Shown one piece after another: positions 43,393-52,168 of a DNA stretch of 64,000 nt; position 1 is the stretch's first letter; each line of letters opens with the position of its first letter. This stretch comes from an uncultured Flavobacteriales bacterium. Its GTDB lineage: Bacteria; Bacteroidota; Bacteroidia; Flavobacteriales; BACL11. Where the stretch lies: assembly GCA_905478555.1 (NCBI GenBank), contig CAJQIZ010000012.1, positions 1 to 64,000 on the forward strand, in the 5' to 3' direction. The notes below the pieces were generated by a model, which ran no database searches, was not told the DNA's origin, and saw only the letters and a list, made by a program, of their open reading frames with translations. The position numbers were made by a program, and so were the translations under genes.

Positions 43393-44631
43393 ATGAGGAT
43401 ATCAATTAAATATAAATTTTTTAATTCAATATTATTATTATTATTAATATTTAGTTCCGGTGGTTTATTATTTGTTTTTCATAGAAACATAATGTCATTA
43501 GTATTATTTTTTCTATCGATTTTTTTATTAGTATTTACTGGAAAACAAATTAAAAAAAATATTTTCAATAACCATTTTTTTATTTTTTTATTTCTACTAT
43601 TATTATTCGGAATAAATTATTTTTTTTCTGTTGGTAGTCAGAGTATTATTAAATATGCGTTCCATTTATTAAATATTGTTTCCTGTATCTTTGTTTTAAT
43701 TCACTTTTCAAATAATAGAGATTTAAGATATTTTCAAAAAAGAATTAGGTTTGTACTGAAAGTCATATTGTATTTTTCATTAGTTAACTTCTTTTCATAT
43801 ATTTTCTTAAAGAATTTTCTAACCACACTTTATCCTTTTCCTGATAGGCCTCTACAAACCTTTTATAATTTATTTTTTTATGATACTGATCGATCCATCT
43901 TATCCTTTTTAGGTATTGATTTTGTGAGAAATCAAGGGTGGTTTTGGGAGCCAGGAATTAATCAGATTTATTTGAATATTCTATTGTACTTAGAAGGTTT
44001 TGTTTTTAAACAAAATAAAAAAGTGATAATTTTGATTATACTTGCAATACTAACTACTTATTCTACAACGGGTATTCTTATTATGTTAATTCTATTGTTT
44101 TTCATGTTTCAGAAATTGATTAAGAAAAGTCCTATTTTAATGATACTTGCATTTAGTACTTTAATTCCCTTCTATTATATTGCAAAAAATAATGTGGAAG
44201 AGAAAATTGAAACCTTTTCTTTCCAAAAGAGATATTTTGATTTAATACAGACTATCTCAATTGCTAAAGATTATCCCATTACAGGAATTGGTCTTGATGA
44301 TACTTATTTTAGTGAGTTCAGAACAGATTATTTTATAGATAATAATTTTAGAGAATCTTTTGAGGAGTCTACTAATTTAGAATTAATAGCTAAATCTACA
44401 GATAAAGGAAGTTCCAATTCAGTTACTTTTTTAATGGCTGCTATGGGGATTCCAATTGCTTTTTTGTTGTTGTTATGTTTATTTAAACAGCAATTGTTTA
44501 CTCATAGAAAAGGGATATTTATGATAATTGTTATGATGTCAGTTATATCAGAACCACTTCTGTTGAGGCCATTTTTCCTGTTATTGATAATATCAGGTTT
44601 AGGCACTTTAATAAAAAGGTTTATAAAATAG
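43393..44631 (+). CDS. Wzy-like polysaccharide polymerase / O-antigen ligase family protein
   Basis: The 412-residue hydrophobic protein has about ten membrane helices and a larger loop (about 140-190, with NQGWFWEPGINQIYLNILLY) before the final helices. The position of a WEPG-type motif between helices resembles oligosaccharide repeat-unit polymerases. Sequence identity in this family is always low, so the assignment rests on topology and context. It lies 3 nt after the acyltransferase gene. Base composition is extremely AT-rich with long T runs, common for Wzy genes. Confidence 0.72.
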   Translation: MRISIKYKFFNSILLLLLIFSSGGLLFVFHRNIMSLVLFFLSIFLLVFTGKQIKKNIFNNHFFIFLFLLLLFGINYFFSVGSQSIIKYAFHLLNIVSCIFVLIHFSNNRDLRYFQKRIRFVLKVILYFSLVNFFSYIFLKNFLTTLYPFPDRPLQTFYNLFFYDTDRSILSFLGIDFVRNQGWFWEPGINQIYLNILLYLEGFVFKQNKKVIILIILAILTTYSTTGILIMLILLFFMFQKLIKKSPILMILAFSTLIPFYYIAKNNVEEKIETFSFQKRYFDLIQTISIAKDYPITGIGLDDTYFSEFRTDYFIDNNFRESFEESTNLELIAKSTDKGSSNSVTFLMAAMGIPIAFLLLLCLFKQQLFTHRKGIFMIIVMMSVISEPLLLRPFFLLLIISGLGTLIKRFIK

Positions 44632-44642
44632 AAAATATTAAA

Positions 44643-45770
44643 ATGAAAAATATATTAATAACAGGAGGAGCGGGATTTATAGGGTCCAGGTTGTGTGAAA
44701 AATTACATAATAAAGGTTATCATATTACCATTTTAGATAATTTATCTGAGCAAATTCATGGCAAGGAAGAGTCTTCTCTTTTAAAAAAAATAAAAGGTAA
44801 GTGTACTTTTATAAAAGGTGATGTTAGGAATAAAGAAGATTGGAAAATAGCAATAAAAAGACAAGATATCGTAGTTCATTTGGCTGCTGAAACGGGTACA
44901 GGTCAATCTATGTATGAGTTAGAAAAATATAATGATGTCAATATAATGGGAACAGCACATTTGTTAGAATTATTAGCAAATACAAAACATTCTGTTAAAA
45001 AAATGATTGTTGCTTCTTCCAGAGCTATTTATGGTGAGGGAAAATATAATTGTGAAATTCATGGAGATCAATATCCTTTACAAAGAAAAGAGATAGATAT
45101 GGAAAAAAGAGAATTTAATCTGAAATGTGATATTTGTAATTCAGAATTAGATTTAGTTGCAACAGATGAAAAGTCTAAAATTCACCCTTCTTCTATTTAT
45201 GGAATAAACAAACAACATCAAGAGCAAATGATAATGTTGATGGGAGATTCATTAGGAATCCCATCAGTAGCTTTCCGATATCAAAATGTATATGGTCCCG
45301 GGCAATCTTTGTCCAATCCTTATACTGGCATTTTATCTATTTTCTCTACCAGAATTCTAAATGGTAATAATCTTGATATTTATGAAGATGGATTGCAAAG
45401 TAGAGATTTTATATATATTGATGATGTTGTAGACGCAACCATTTTAGGTATTGAGAAAAATCAGGCAAATGGAAAGGTATTTAATGTTGGATCGGGAGTT
45501 GCAACAACCGTTAAAGAGGTTGCTGAATCTTTAAAGAAATTTTATAATTCTGATATTAGTATATCTATAAGTGGGAAATATAGATTAGGAGATATTAGAC
45601 ATAATTATGCTGATTTAGAAAAGGCAAAAACTATTTTAGGGTTTTCTCCAAAATATAATTTTCAGAAAGGTATTTCCGAATTTGTGAATTGGGTAAAAAC
45701 ACAGGAGGTAATGGAAGATAAATACGAAAAATCGGAACAAGAATTGAAAGATAAAGGTTTAATGAAATGA
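44643..45770 (+). CDS. NAD-dependent SDR epimerase with zinc-ribbon insert (dTDP-L-rhamnose 4-epimerase-like)
   Basis: The 375-residue extended SDR enzyme has NAD-binding TGGAGFIGS at 7-15 and catalytic Tyr186/Lys190 (SSIYGINK). The sugar-binding segment NVYGPGQSLSNPYTGI has the family form. Between strand blocks lies an insert with Cys137, His140, Cys162 and Cys165 that looks like a zinc ribbon. The same insert, as I recall, is found in dTDP-L-rhamnose 4-epimerases that make 6-deoxy-L-talose. I therefore suggest a nucleotide-6-deoxysugar 4-epimerase supplying a talose- or rhamnose-type sugar; rmlABCD is not in the window. It overlaps the next gene by 4 nt. Confidence 0.8.
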   Translation: MKNILITGGAGFIGSRLCEKLHNKGYHITILDNLSEQIHGKEESSLLKKIKGKCTFIKGDVRNKEDWKIAIKRQDIVVHLAAETGTGQSMYELEKYNDVNIMGTAHLLELLANTKHSVKKMIVASSRAIYGEGKYNCEIHGDQYPLQRKEIDMEKREFNLKCDICNSELDLVATDEKSKIHPSSIYGINKQHQEQMIMLMGDSLGIPSVAFRYQNVYGPGQSLSNPYTGILSIFSTRILNGNNLDIYEDGLQSRDFIYIDDVVDATILGIEKNQANGKVFNVGSGVATTVKEVAESLKKFYNSDISISISGKYRLGDIRHNYADLEKAKTILGFSPKYNFQKGISEFVNWVKTQEVMEDKYEKSEQELKDKGLMK

Positions 45771-47107
45771 AAAATATCCTACTAATATTTATCCTATCCT
45801 TTTTTGCTTATCTATTACCAGCGCAGGAAATAAACCCTGATATATATGGATTTGCAACTTCTAATACTTTTACTTATTGTGATATAAACGACACTTCTTT
45901 TACCAATAAAGTGCTAAAAATAAACCCGCAAGTTTTAAGATTTCCTGGAGGTGCTATGGGTAATTTCTATCATTTCAATAAAAATGGCTATGGTTTTGAT
46001 TTTGTAGAAATTGAAAAATTTGCAAAAGGAAGTAGATTTATCCAAAGGTCAGAAGCTCTGAATAGAGCAAATATTAAAAAAGGACATACTCAAGACTATA
46101 TTGATGATTTTATAAAACTAGTAAAACTAACAGATGCAAAAGTAGTTTTAGTGGCAAATATGTTTGTGGATAATGACGATATCATAAAGATGATTTCAAA
46201 AATGAAATCTCATAATCTAGCGATTATTGGAGTAGAATTAGGAAGTGAACTTTCCAATAGAACCTTTTACTTAAATGGATATACAATAGATGAATACATA
46301 GAAGATGCGGAAGATTGTTCTGATAAAATAAAAAAATATTACCCACAATTAAGGACTGCAATTGTTGCTGCTCCACTACATTCTAATCCTACTCACCGAC
46401 ATTCTGTCTGGAATGAAAAACTTTCTGAAATGGATTTTTATAATGACATTATTGTTCATTCGTACGCTAAGGTCATCAAGGGTAAAAAAGAATATGGACA
46501 AATGCTGACTGTGGAGCCAGAAGGGGATAGTCAGGAAGAAGCATTTGAAATTTATAAAGAACGAACTTTAAAGTTTTTGAATGAGGATTTTCCAAATGAG
46601 ATTGCAGAATATAATAAGATATTTAATAAACCAATTTGGATTACAGAGTGGAACTTGCAAATTTCCAAAACAACAGGAAATACCTTGTTACAATCTTTTT
46701 TTGTTGCTCAGTATTTTTTAGAGTTAATGAGTAATTCTGATTTGAAGAATGTAACTTTAACTACTTATCATAATATGGGAGGTAGAGATTATGGTGGATC
46801 TATTTTCAGAAATAATAAAGAGGTATTGGAAATACAAAGCACCTATTACCCACTCACCTTTTTAGGAGAGATATTTAAGAATAATATTGTAAGAGTTGAA
46901 AAGAATCAATTTAATAATATATTCACTTATCATTGTTTTGATGAAAGTGATAATATAATCATTTCTTACGATATAGATTGGGATTTCCGTCACTTTAGAC
47001 TTAATTTTAAAGATATAACTAAAATATATAGTAGTAATAATTTCTATGATAAAGTAAATCTGAATGGAGTATTCAACTTAAAAACAGATTTAAAAATTAA
47101 ATATTAA
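45767..47107 (+). CDS. Exported clan GH-A-like glycoside hydrolase
   Basis: The 446-residue protein has a signal peptide (MKNILLIFILSFFAYLLPAQ). A TIM-barrel-like order of motifs includes LRFPGGAMGNF at 57-67, VELGSE at 156-161 and PIWITEWN at 289-296. In clan GH-A (families such as GH39, GH51, GH79) the acid/base Glu follows Asn (GNE) and the nucleophile sits in a TEW- or TEx-type motif. Here Glu161 and Glu294 are the candidates, with Ser160 replacing Asn. It could trim or edit the exported polysaccharide, or be an inactive binding homologue. It lies inside the locus, overlapping the epimerase gene and abutting the next sulfotransferase. Confidence 0.68.
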   Translation: MKNILLIFILSFFAYLLPAQEINPDIYGFATSNTFTYCDINDTSFTNKVLKINPQVLRFPGGAMGNFYHFNKNGYGFDFVEIEKFAKGSRFIQRSEALNRANIKKGHTQDYIDDFIKLVKLTDAKVVLVANMFVDNDDIIKMISKMKSHNLAIIGVELGSELSNRTFYLNGYTIDEYIEDAEDCSDKIKKYYPQLRTAIVAAPLHSNPTHRHSVWNEKLSEMDFYNDIIVHSYAKVIKGKKEYGQMLTVEPEGDSQEEAFEIYKERTLKFLNEDFPNEIAEYNKIFNKPIWITEWNLQISKTTGNTLLQSFFVAQYFLELMSNSDLKNVTLTTYHNMGGRDYGGSIFRNNKEVLEIQSTYYPLTFLGEIFKNNIVRVEKNQFNNIFTYHCFDESDNIIISYDIDWDFRHFRLNFKDITKIYSSNNFYDKVNLNGVFNLKTDLKIKY

Positions 47108-48118
47108 TTGAATAATTCTAAACAAATATTTGTAGTTGGTAATAGTAGAAGTGGAACTACTATGATGGGGAGAATATTAAATAATCATCAGGATATCTTT
47201 ACTTTTAAGGAACTTCATTTTTTTGGTCAGTTATGGTCTGAAAAGGATAAAGAGCAAAAAATAAATAAAATTGAATCAATAAAATTATTTTCAAAATTAC
47301 TTTGTATCCAGAAATTTGGCATTTTTCAACAAGATAATCCAAGTCAATTTGATGAGATTTCAAAATCTGTTTTAGAACAAGATACCTATACTAGAATTAA
47401 AATATTTAATCTATTCTTAAAGTATTCTGTGGGACAAAATAATTCAAGTATTTCTTGTAATCAGACTCCAAGAGATGTTTCTTATATTAATGAGATATTA
47501 GAAAATTTTCCTGATGCAAAAATCATAAATATGATGAGGGATCCAAGAGATATATTGCTTTCTCAAAAGAATAAATGGAAGAGAAGATATTTAGGGGCTT
47601 CTTCCATTCCATTTAGAGAAGCGGTTCGGTCTTATTTTAATTACCACCCCATTACAATTTCAAAAATTTGGAACACTTCAGTTTCAGCGGCTCTAAGTAA
47701 AAATAGTAATAATATTATTTCTATTCAATTTGAGAATTTAGTTGAAAATTCGGAAAATGAAATTAAAAAATTATGTTTGTTTTTAGGAATTCTTTTTTCG
47801 GAAGATTTATTGCAAGTTCCAAATATTGGGTCTTCTAATAATGCAGACAAATCAAATATTTTAGGTTTAGATAATCAGAATACTTCTAAATGGAAAAAGG
47901 GAGGATTAATGAATGCTGAAATCTATATATGTCAGAAAATGTGTGAAAATAACATGAGAGATTTAAATTATGAATTTAAGAGATTTAGTTTCTTTCCGTT
48001 GTTTACAATTGTTTTAATTTTAACTTTTCCTGTTAAGATTTTCATCTCATTTCTTCTTAATTTGCACCGTATAAAAAACTTTAAGGAGCTAATACAAAAA
48101 CGAATTTTAAATAAATGA
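47108..48118 (+). CDS. Sulfotransferase 3 of the polysaccharide locus (Sulfotransfer_3-like)
   Basis: The 336-residue protein has the PAPS loop GNSRSGTTMM at 11-20 and a 3'-phosphate motif MMRDPRDILLSQKNKW near 140-155. The RSGTT form and the RDPRD motif place it closer to the Sulfotransfer_3 group than to the three others here. A hydrophobic segment near the C-terminus (FPLFTIVLILTFPVKIFISFLL, split at about 294-315) may attach it to the membrane. Start is TTG at 47108, directly after the previous stop: the first in-frame Met lies inside the PAPS loop, so a non-ATG start is required. It overlaps the next gene by 4 nt. Confidence 0.84.
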   Translation: MNNSKQIFVVGNSRSGTTMMGRILNNHQDIFTFKELHFFGQLWSEKDKEQKINKIESIKLFSKLLCIQKFGIFQQDNPSQFDEISKSVLEQDTYTRIKIFNLFLKYSVGQNNSSISCNQTPRDVSYINEILENFPDAKIINMMRDPRDILLSQKNKWKRRYLGASSIPFREAVRSYFNYHPITISKIWNTSVSAALSKNSNNIISIQFENLVENSENEIKKLCLFLGILFSEDLLQVPNIGSSNNADKSNILGLDNQNTSKWKKGGLMNAEIYICQKMCENNMRDLNYEFKRFSFFPLFTIVLILTFPVKIFISFLLNLHRIKNFKELIQKRILNK

Positions 48119-48969
48119 ATGTAAAAATATTTATAGTAGGAGCTCCAAAAGCGGGAACTACTTCTTTGCATCATTATTTAAATGAGCATCCTGATGTATT
48201 GATGAGTGAAGAGAAAGAACCAGATTATTTTTCGAATAAGGAATTGTCTGATCAAGGATTATATTATGGCACTTCCCAAATTGACAATGAGGAAAAATAT
48301 CATAATCTATTTAAAAATAAGAAAAACGAACAGATATTAGGTGAAGCTTCTGTTTCTTATTTATTTTATCCTGAAGTTCCTCAACGAATTAAAAATTATA
48401 ATCCTGAAGCAAAGATTATTATAATGCTCCGAAACCCAGTAGATAGAGCTTTCTCCCATTATTTAATGGATTACAGGCTAGGATTAACTTCAGAAAGTTT
48501 TGATGATATCTTCAAGAAAAAATCAGAGTTAAAATTTCAACAATATTTTGTGTTAGGAAATTATTCTTCTCAAATTATTAATTATTTCAATGTTTTTGGA
48601 AAGGAAAATATTCATATAATATTGTATTCTGATTTCAAGAAAAACACTCCACTTGAATTAGAAAAGGTGTTTGATTTTTTAAGTTTAAACACTAATTACT
48701 CCATAGATTTTAATAAGGTTCATAATAGTTTTTCTATGCCAAAAAATAATATAGTCCGAAAAATATATTCTATCATTTGGTTAAGGAAAGTATTAGTTAC
48801 TTTAGTTCCATTTTCCTTTATTTCTTTAATTAAATCAATATTATTTAATAAAGAGAATAAACCCAAATTATCAGTAGAAGTTAGAAATAGTGTTTCCTTG
48901 TACTTTGAAAAAGATATTGAGATATTAGAAAAGTTGTTGTCCATTAATTTAGAGAAATGGAAAAAATAG
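48115..48969 (+). CDS. Sulfotransferase 4 of the polysaccharide locus
   Basis: The 284-residue sulfotransferase has GAPKAGTTSL at 9-18 and IMLRNPVDRAFSHYLMDY near 101-118. EKEPDYFSNK near 36-45 and GEASVSYLF near 80-88 are typical of the heparan-sulfate-type family. The C-terminus LEKWKK contains the start codon of the next gene (overlap 13 nt), exactly as in sulfotransferase 1. The target sugar is unknown. Confidence 0.88.
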   Translation: MNVKIFIVGAPKAGTTSLHHYLNEHPDVLMSEEKEPDYFSNKELSDQGLYYGTSQIDNEEKYHNLFKNKKNEQILGEASVSYLFYPEVPQRIKNYNPEAKIIIMLRNPVDRAFSHYLMDYRLGLTSESFDDIFKKKSELKFQQYFVLGNYSSQIINYFNVFGKENIHIILYSDFKKNTPLELEKVFDFLSLNTNYSIDFNKVHNSFSMPKNNIVRKIYSIIWLRKVLVTLVPFSFISLIKSILFNKENKPKLSVEVRNSVSLYFEKDIEILEKLLSINLEKWKK

Positions 48970-49865
48970 GACTAGTTACAATTACATATAATTCAGCTCA
49001 TGTTTTAAGAGGTTTTTTAGATTCTGTTTTAAACCAAACCTTTCAGAATTTTGTTATTTATATTATTGATAATAATTCGGAAGATGAAACTTTTAATATT
49101 TTGAAAGAGTATTCGGATGATAGAATAGTGATAATAAAAAATACAGAAAATGTTGGTGTTGCAAAAGCGAATAATCAAGGAATTAAACTAGCTTTAAAAG
49201 ATAATTGTTCTCAAGTTTTAATAATAAATAACGATATAGAATTTGAAGAGAAATTATTTCAGAAAATGTTAAATATTCAGAAAGAGAATAGATGTTCTTT
49301 AGTAGTTCCTAAAATGATGTATTACGATAATCCTGATCATATTTGGTATGCTGGAAGTAATTTTATAAAAAGAAAAGGTTACTTACCGATACATATAGGG
49401 ACTAAAGAAAAAGATCTTGGTCAGTTTGATGGAGTTTCTCTTGTTGAGTACGCTCCAACTTGTTGTTTAATGGTAAAGAAAGAGGTTTTTAAAGATATTG
49501 GATTTATGGATGAAAAGTACTTTGTTTATTTTGATGATACTGATTTTTTATATCGTGTTTTAAAAAATGGGAAACATAAATTATTTTACTTTTCAGATGT
49601 TAAATTTTTCCATAAGTTAGGAAGTTTAACAAAATCGGTAGAGAAAGATAAGAAGAAAGAATATAGAGGAGATTTTTTTATAAAACAAAATACTAGAAAT
49701 CATGTTTACTTCTTAAAGAAAATTGGAGGTGTATTTTCGTATTCCTTTATCGTATTTTTATTTTTTAAAAATAATATTAGAATTTTTACTAACCCTAATT
49801 TCCGTACCAACTTTCACACTTGGAAATTAATTAATAAATCTTATTTTGAAGGATTATTCATGTGA
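48957..49865 (+). CDS. Glycosyltransferase family 2
   Basis: The 302-residue GT-A enzyme has LVTITYNSAHVLRGFLDSVLNQT at the N-terminus (split across about 5-27), IDNNSEDET near 36 and a DxD-like NNDIEFE near 88-94. A rhamnosyltransferase-like block YFVYFDDTDFLYRV near 192-205 holds the catalytic-base region. Resemblance to rhamnosyl- or dTDP-sugar transferases of EPS loci is general only. It starts inside the last codons of sulfotransferase 4 and ends 1 nt before the next gene. Confidence 0.88.
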   Translation: MEKIGLVTITYNSAHVLRGFLDSVLNQTFQNFVIYIIDNNSEDETFNILKEYSDDRIVIIKNTENVGVAKANNQGIKLALKDNCSQVLIINNDIEFEEKLFQKMLNIQKENRCSLVVPKMMYYDNPDHIWYAGSNFIKRKGYLPIHIGTKEKDLGQFDGVSLVEYAPTCCLMVKKEVFKDIGFMDEKYFVYFDDTDFLYRVLKNGKHKLFYFSDVKFFHKLGSLTKSVEKDKKKEYRGDFFIKQNTRNHVYFLKKIGGVFSYSFIVFLFFKNNIRIFTNPNFRTNFHTWKLINKSYFEGLFM

Positions 49866-49866
49866 T

Positions 49867-51015
49867 ATGAAAGAAAAAGTAGCTATAATTGATTCCTTAG
49901 GAGCTCATGGTAGTTCTCATCATTTCTATCTATTTGGACAAGCGGATGGATTGTCTAAATGTAATCTTGATGTAAGTATTTATACGAATAATGTAACCCC
50001 CAACCTAAATTATGAAAATGTAAAATTCTTTCAATTTTATATAAATATTTTTAAAAGTAAGTTAAAAATTGTTTCAGGTGTTAGGTATATTTTAGGTTCT
50101 GTTTTTTCTTTGTTTCATGCGAGATTTTCTGGAGTAAAAATATGTCACTATCACTTATTCCATGTCAATATATTAGTTTTTTTTGATTTTATTCTGACAA
50201 AATTACTAGGCATGAAAGTCGTATATACTATTCATGATGTTGTTAGTTTTAAGAATTCAAATCCAAATGAAAAACTTGCTAAGTGGATTTACAAAAGAGT
50301 AGATAAATTATTAACTCATAATGATTTCTCTATGCGTGTTTTTAAAGAACATTACACTTCTATAGGTACTGAGATAGATGTAATTCCTCATGGTAATTAT
50401 ATTCCATTTTTAAATATTCAAACGGATATTATTACCTCCAAAATTCTTCTAGGTATTCCTCAAGATAAAAAAATATTATTATTCTTTGGGATAATAAAAA
50501 AAGTAAAAGGACTAGAGTTATTATTAAATTCTCTGAAAGTAGTTGTAGAGAATAATCCAGATGTTATTTTAGTTATAGCGGGAAGAGTTTGGGAGAATAA
50601 TTTTTCGGTATATCAAAAAATAATAGACGAAAATAATTTAGCTGATCATTGTATTATTCATAATAAATTTATCCCAAATGAAGATGTTGACCATTATTAT
50701 GCTTCTTCAGATTTAATTGTATTACCGTATAAACAAATTTATCAGAGTGGAGTTTTAATGATGAGTATGAGTTATGAAAAAGCAGTATTAGTTTCTAACT
50801 TACCCCCATTTATTGATGTGGTTCAAGACATGGAGACTGGTTTTGTTTTTGAATCTGAGAACCCCACTTCACTTGCCAATAAATTAAATTTAATCCTTTT
50901 AGATATGAATAATTTAGAAAGAGTTAGGATAAACGGTTCTAATTTAATGAAAAAAAAATATGATTGGTCTGCAATTGCTTTACTTACTAAGAAAAGTTAT
51001 CAATCTATTTTATAG
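49867..51015 (+). CDS. Glycosyltransferase family 4 (GT-B fold)
   Basis: The ATG at 49867 gives 382 residues and lies 1 nt after the previous stop; an in-frame TTG at 49846 is less likely. It is a GT-B protein with an N-terminal acceptor domain (LGAHGSSHHFYLFGQADGL). The C-terminal nucleotide-sugar domain has LLFFGIIKKVKGLELLL and VIAGRVWENN. The family motif is ASSDLIVLPYKQIYQSGVLMM (Glu of EX7E is replaced by Gln here). It adds a sugar to the lipid-linked repeat unit. It is only the second recognisable glycosyltransferase of the locus. Confidence 0.86.
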   Translation: MKEKVAIIDSLGAHGSSHHFYLFGQADGLSKCNLDVSIYTNNVTPNLNYENVKFFQFYINIFKSKLKIVSGVRYILGSVFSLFHARFSGVKICHYHLFHVNILVFFDFILTKLLGMKVVYTIHDVVSFKNSNPNEKLAKWIYKRVDKLLTHNDFSMRVFKEHYTSIGTEIDVIPHGNYIPFLNIQTDIITSKILLGIPQDKKILLFFGIIKKVKGLELLLNSLKVVVENNPDVILVIAGRVWENNFSVYQKIIDENNLADHCIIHNKFIPNEDVDHYYASSDLIVLPYKQIYQSGVLMMSMSYEKAVLVSNLPPFIDVVQDMETGFVFESENPTSLANKLNLILLDMNNLERVRINGSNLMKKKYDWSAIALLTKKSYQSIL

Positions 51016-51041
51016 TATATTAGCCAATAATATAAAACAAA

Positions 51042-51614
51042 ATGAAAAGTACAATTTTAAAATGTATTGAAGAATCAATTGAGTTGAAAAGGCTAGTTCT
51101 CTCAAATGATAAAATAATCAATAATATAGAATCTATAGTAATTAAATCAGCTGCAGCGTTTTCGGAGGATAAAAAGATGTTATTATGTGGTAACGGTGGT
51201 TCTTGTTCAGATGCTCAACATATTGCTGCAGAGTTAAGTGGAAGATTCTACAAAGATAGAAAACCATTATTTGCTGAAGCATTGCATGTAAATTCTTCTT
51301 TTGTTACTGCTGTTGCAAATGATTATGGTTTTGATAATGTTTATTCCAGAATGGTGGAAGCAGCTGGAAGAAATGGAGATATTTTTATTGGTATTTCTAC
51401 TTCTGGTAATTCACCAAATGTAGTAAATGCAATAGATAAGGCAAATAAAATTGGAATGACAACTATTGGTTTTACAGGAAAAGATGGAGGTGAAATGAAA
51501 GACATGTGTGATATTATGATTCAAATTCCTTCAACAGATACTCCCAGAATTCAGGAATCTCACATTCTAGTTGGACATATTATTTGCCAGCTAATTGAAG
51601 AAAAATTATTTTAA
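51042..51614 (+). CDS. gmhA: Sedoheptulose 7-phosphate isomerase GmhA
   Basis: GmhA converts sedoheptulose 7-phosphate to D-glycero-D-manno-heptose 7-phosphate, the first step of NDP-heptose synthesis. The 190-residue SIS-domain protein carries GNGGSCSDAQH at 50-60, the catalytic Glu64 in AAELSGRF and STSGNSPNV near 119-127, and ends with the His-containing SHILVGHIICQLIE. gmhB follows with a one-base overlap. Kinase and nucleotidyltransferase partners (hldE, or hddA and hddC) are not in the window. Confidence 0.93.
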   Translation: MKSTILKCIEESIELKRLVLSNDKIINNIESIVIKSAAAFSEDKKMLLCGNGGSCSDAQHIAAELSGRFYKDRKPLFAEALHVNSSFVTAVANDYGFDNVYSRMVEAAGRNGDIFIGISTSGNSPNVVNAIDKANKIGMTTIGFTGKDGGEMKDMCDIMIQIPSTDTPRIQESHILVGHIICQLIEEKLF

Positions 51615-52114
51615 TGTCAGTTAAGAAATATACTACTTTATTTTTAGATAGAGATGGAGTTATTAATAATAAGATTGATGGTTATGTTAAGAGTTTCGAT
51701 AAATTCAATTTTATTGATGGAGTTCTAGACTCTATAAGAAACTTGTCAGATTATTTTGATAGAATAATAATAGTGACGAATCAACAAGGCATAGGAAAGG
51801 GAATCATGTCTATAGAAGAACTTGATCTTTTACATCAGAAAATGATGGGAGATATTAAATTGAACGGAGGAGATATTGATCAAATTTATTATTGTCCGCA
51901 TTTAGAATCTATAAATTGCGCCTGTAGAAAACCTAAATCAGGTATGTTAATAAAGGCACAATCTGATTTCCCAGAGATATCTTTTGATAATTCAATATTA
52001 ATAGGAGATTCAGATACTGATATATTAGCTGCTGAAAATATAGGAGTCAAGGCAATAAAAGTATCTCCTTCTTATACTCTCTCCAATTGGGAGAATTCTT
52101 TTTTATCTGATTAA
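51614..52114 (+). CDS. gmhB: D-glycero-D-manno-heptose 1,7-bisphosphate 7-phosphatase GmhB
   Basis: The 166-residue HAD-IIIA phosphatase has catalytic Asp12 and Asp14 in FLDRDGVINNK, and TNQQGIGKG near 55-63. The zinc loop Cys94, His96, Cys102, Cys104 is complete, and GDSDTDILAA near 136-145 is the third HAD motif. It removes the 7-phosphate in heptose nucleotide synthesis. The ATG shares its first base with the gmhA stop. The pair suggests a heptose residue in the polysaccharide or lipopolysaccharide core. Confidence 0.92.
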   Translation: MSVKKYTTLFLDRDGVINNKIDGYVKSFDKFNFIDGVLDSIRNLSDYFDRIIIVTNQQGIGKGIMSIEELDLLHQKMMGDIKLNGGDIDQIYYCPHLESINCACRKPKSGMLIKAQSDFPEISFDNSILIGDSDTDILAAENIGVKAIKVSPSYTLSNWENSFLSD

Positions 52115-52125
52115 TTTATTATCAG

Positions 52126-52133
52126 TATATTTA
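52126..52133 (+). promoter_or_regulatory. Weak -7-like element ahead of the sugar-phosphotransferase gene
   Basis: TATATTTA differs from TAnnTTTG at the last base. It lies in the 54-nt gap before the TTG start at 52169, one of the longer gaps inside the locus, so an internal promoter is possible. Confidence 0.3.
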
Positions 52134-52168
52134 CAAACTTAAAAACCACTAAAATAGAAAAGTTAATT

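Noticed and set aside
41010-48969. Sulfotransferase genes as recent tandem duplicates
   Set aside because: The four proteins share only the PAPS-binding motifs and a short C-terminal motif; loops and lengths (284-336 aa) differ widely.
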